Shown here piece by piece: positions 63,000-64,000 of a stretch of 64,000 nt of DNA. Source of the stretch: Corynebacterium aurimucosum (GTDB taxonomy: Bacteria; Actinomycetota; Actinomycetes; Mycobacteriales; Mycobacteriaceae); contig NZ_CP047048.1 in NCBI RefSeq assembly GCF_030408555.1, positions 744,001 to 808,000 of the forward strand. The letters are read 5' to 3'. Within the stretch, counting starts at the first letter, position 1, and each line of letters starts with the position of its first letter. Made by a program: the position numbers and the translations under genes. The notes beneath the pieces are model-generated. The model saw nothing but the letters and a program-made list of their open reading frames with translations, did no database searches and was not told the DNA's origin.

Positions 63000-63379
63000 G
63001 GGGTCGACTTGGTTTCGACTTCGTACATTGAGCCAGGGGAAGCGTGCCGGTGCAGGCTAGAGACCACCGTTAAGCGTCGTAGCAACCAATAAACGCAGAG
63101 AAGAACTCTCAGCGTGACTACGCCCTCGCTGCCTAATTACAGCGACGCGTGTCTGTCAGCCTAGGTTTGGTTCCTGACCTAGATCCTGGCATCGACTAAG
63201 GAACTTGCCTGACCGGTTTGTTGTTCGGCCGGTTGGGGACTTCTAGAGCAACTGGGCCCATCATCCGGAGCGAGTTTGCCCGAGCCGGAGGGCCGAGTAG
63301 AGATCCTGTGCAGACTGCGCACGGAGAAGCCCTGGCGAGGTGACGAAGGACCCGGGTTCAATTCCCGGCGGCTCCACCA
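63000..63379 (+). ncRNA. ssrA: tmRNA (SsrA)
   Basis: A 380-nt transfer-messenger RNA. The tRNA-like ends pair (GGGGTCG at the 5' end with CGGCTCC before ACCA), and the T-arm GGACCCGGGTTCAATTCCCG is at the 3' end. The tag reading frame, 63095-63136, gives AEKNSQRDYALAA and a TAA stop; the upstream resume region includes CAACCAATAAAC. GC-rich pseudoknots follow. SmpB is coded 1.8 kb upstream on the same strand. Confidence 0.97.
63348..63373 (+). repeat. 26-bp inverted repeat, copy 1 (tmRNA T-arm)
   Basis: It begins GGACCCGGGTTCAATTCCCG; the exact reverse complement is at 63450-63475. Confidence 0.9.
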
Positions 63380-63413
63380 AAACCCCAGTTAGAAAGCGTT
63401 CTAGCTGGGGTTT
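63380..63413 (+). terminator. Terminator of tmRNA
   Basis: AAACCCCAGTTAGAA / TTCTAGCTGGGGTTT, a 15-bp stem with one mismatch, followed by CTTCGTG. Confidence 0.85.
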
Positions 63414-63449
63414 CTTCGTGTGTGAAGCCCCCGGCTTAAATGGGCGTGA

Positions 63450-63475
63450 AGCCGCCGGGAATTGAACCCGGGTCC
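63450..63475 (-). repeat. 26-bp inverted repeat, copy 2 (downstream of tmRNA)
   Basis: Perfect reverse complement of the tmRNA T-arm and acceptor base, 76 bp after copy 1 and 45 bp before the next gene. Confidence 0.9.
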
Positions 63476-63519
63476 CGGATGTTCGTCAGCGGCACTACGG
63501 CCTGCTTTAGGATGGCCGC

Positions 63520-64000
63520 ATGTATTCCGAGCCTCTCCGCATTGCGGTCGTCTTGTTTGAGGGCTTTGAGCTTCTCGACGTCTTCGGGCCCGTCCAGCTG
63601 CTTCAAGCGGTGCCTGATGTCGCCGTTGTTTTCGCAGGACCGGATGGTGGGCCAGTTGCTAGCTCGCAGGGCGTGGAAGTGGTGCCGACAATGTCTTATG
63701 GGCAGATTGAGCCGGCCGACGCCCTTCTCATTCCCGGCGGCAAAGGAACCCGGCAGCTCGTGGGGGACGAATCTTTTCTGTCGTGGCTTCGTGAGGTGGG
63801 TGCACAAGCGCCTTGGGTCGCCTCCGTGTGCACGGGTTCTGCGGTCCTGGCGGCGGCTGGGCTCTTGGAGGGCTACACCGCGACGAGCAATAAGCGTGCC
63901 TATAGCTGGGCCACGTCCTTCGGGGGCGATGTGTCCTGGCAGCCGGAGGCGCGGTGGGTGCACGACCGCAATCGATGGACCTCCTCAGGTGTTGCGGCGG
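63520..64000 (+). CDS. DJ-1/PfpI family protein (3' end beyond window)
   Basis: 160 codons are visible, open at the window end. The sequence LRIAVVLFEGFELLDVFGPV opens the family fold; ADALLIPGGKGTRQLVGDES gives the glycine turn; and WVASVCTGSAVLAAAGLLEG holds the nucleophile-elbow Cys (SVCTGS) with a following His-containing strand (ARWVHDRNRWTSSGVAA). The pattern fits the isonitrile-hydratase/GATase1-like branch rather than DJ-1 deglycase proper. Start at 63520 with AGGA 7 nt upstream. Confidence 0.87.
   Translation, partial: MYSEPLRIAVVLFEGFELLDVFGPVQLLQAVPDVAVVFAGPDGGPVASSQGVEVVPTMSYGQIEPADALLIPGGKGTRQLVGDESFLSWLREVGAQAPWVASVCTGSAVLAAAGLLEGYTATSNKRAYSWATSFGGDVSWQPEARWVHDRNRWTSSGVAA

Noticed and set aside
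62866..63060. 64-codon frame overlapping the tmRNA 5' end
   Set aside because: Half of it lies in the mature tmRNA and it resembles nothing; the upstream part is the ssrA promoter region.
63436..63963. 175-codon minus-strand frame at the window end
   Set aside because: Antisense to a clear DJ-1/PfpI gene.
1..64000. CRISPR arrays, toxin-antitoxin pairs or restriction systems
   Set aside because: No regularly spaced repeats and no Cas, toxin, antitoxin, methylase or nuclease signatures were found beyond the housekeeping AdnAB/UvrD2 proteins.

Overview
The window is chromosomal DNA of an actinobacterium, almost certainly a Corynebacterium. Three things point there: high-GC codon use, the linkage of secA1, sigH-rshA, whiB1, rhlE, adnAB, uvrD2 and the hisN-prfB-ftsEX-smpB-ssrA run, and many genes whose only well-known relatives are actinobacterial (bL37, DUF3107, DUF3152, DUF2342, Rv3235-, Rv3212- and TIGR02569-type proteins). 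Species cannot be fixed from the sequence alone. No CRISPR array, rRNA operon, toxin-antitoxin pair or recognisable defence system was seen.

Layout. (1) 1-5.3 kb: the 3' part of secA, then a conserved Rv3235/HAD/DUF6912 group mixed with three small unrecognised exported proteins, each carrying a hydrophobic C-terminal segment. (2) 5.3-7.4 kb: a decayed stretch with an IS110-family transposase remnant and a frameshifted gltS pseudogene. (3) 7.4-12.3 kb: a compact deoxyribose-utilisation locus on the minus strand (SorC/DeoR-type regulator, deoC, deoP, deoX, deoK) with overlapping or abutting genes, apparently an accessory insertion into the conserved order. (4) 12.5-17.5 kb: rsgA-aroA, an SRAP/HMCES-like protein, YbaK, the redox-stress pair sigH-rshA, the 24-residue ribosomal protein bL37 and whiB1. 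(5) 18-42 kb: a long conserved block resembling the Mycobacterium Rv3193-Rv3217 region. It covers RNA metabolism (RhlE), double-strand break resection (AdnA-AdnB), a K+ channel, NudC, UvrD2, several proteases and a large UPF0182 membrane protein.

(6) 42.2-47.7 kb: the initiator tRNA (tRNA-fMet) and a 5.4 kb island integrated in its 3' end. The island is bounded by a 46-bp direct repeat and carries a MerR regulator, a SulP-type anion transporter, a MobB-like protein overprinted on the 3' end of a truncated relaxase gene, and a truncated tyrosine integrase beside the right junction. A complete IS256-superfamily (IS1249-like) insertion with perfect 25-bp ends and an 8-bp target duplication sits just outside it. 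(7) 49.3-54.7 kb: lineage-variable genes (aspartate dehydrogenase-like, VWA exported protein, DUF1990, DUF4232 lipoprotein, a degenerate Nudix protein). (8) 54.8-64 kb: an exported trypsin-like protease, two inositol-monophosphatase-family genes (hisN and a paralogue), prfB, ftsE-ftsX, smpB with its partner tmRNA (ssrA) 1.8 kb further on, DUF488, a HAAAP-family amino-acid transporter, and a DJ-1/PfpI gene cut by the window end.

Themes. Many genes overlap by a few bases and look translationally coupled. Several starts look leaderless, a -10 box lying about 7 nt before the ATG. The most unusual structures are the symmetric shared -10 box between aroA and the SRAP gene, the overprinted mob genes in the tRNA-fMet island, and a 26-bp inverted copy of the tmRNA 3' end.
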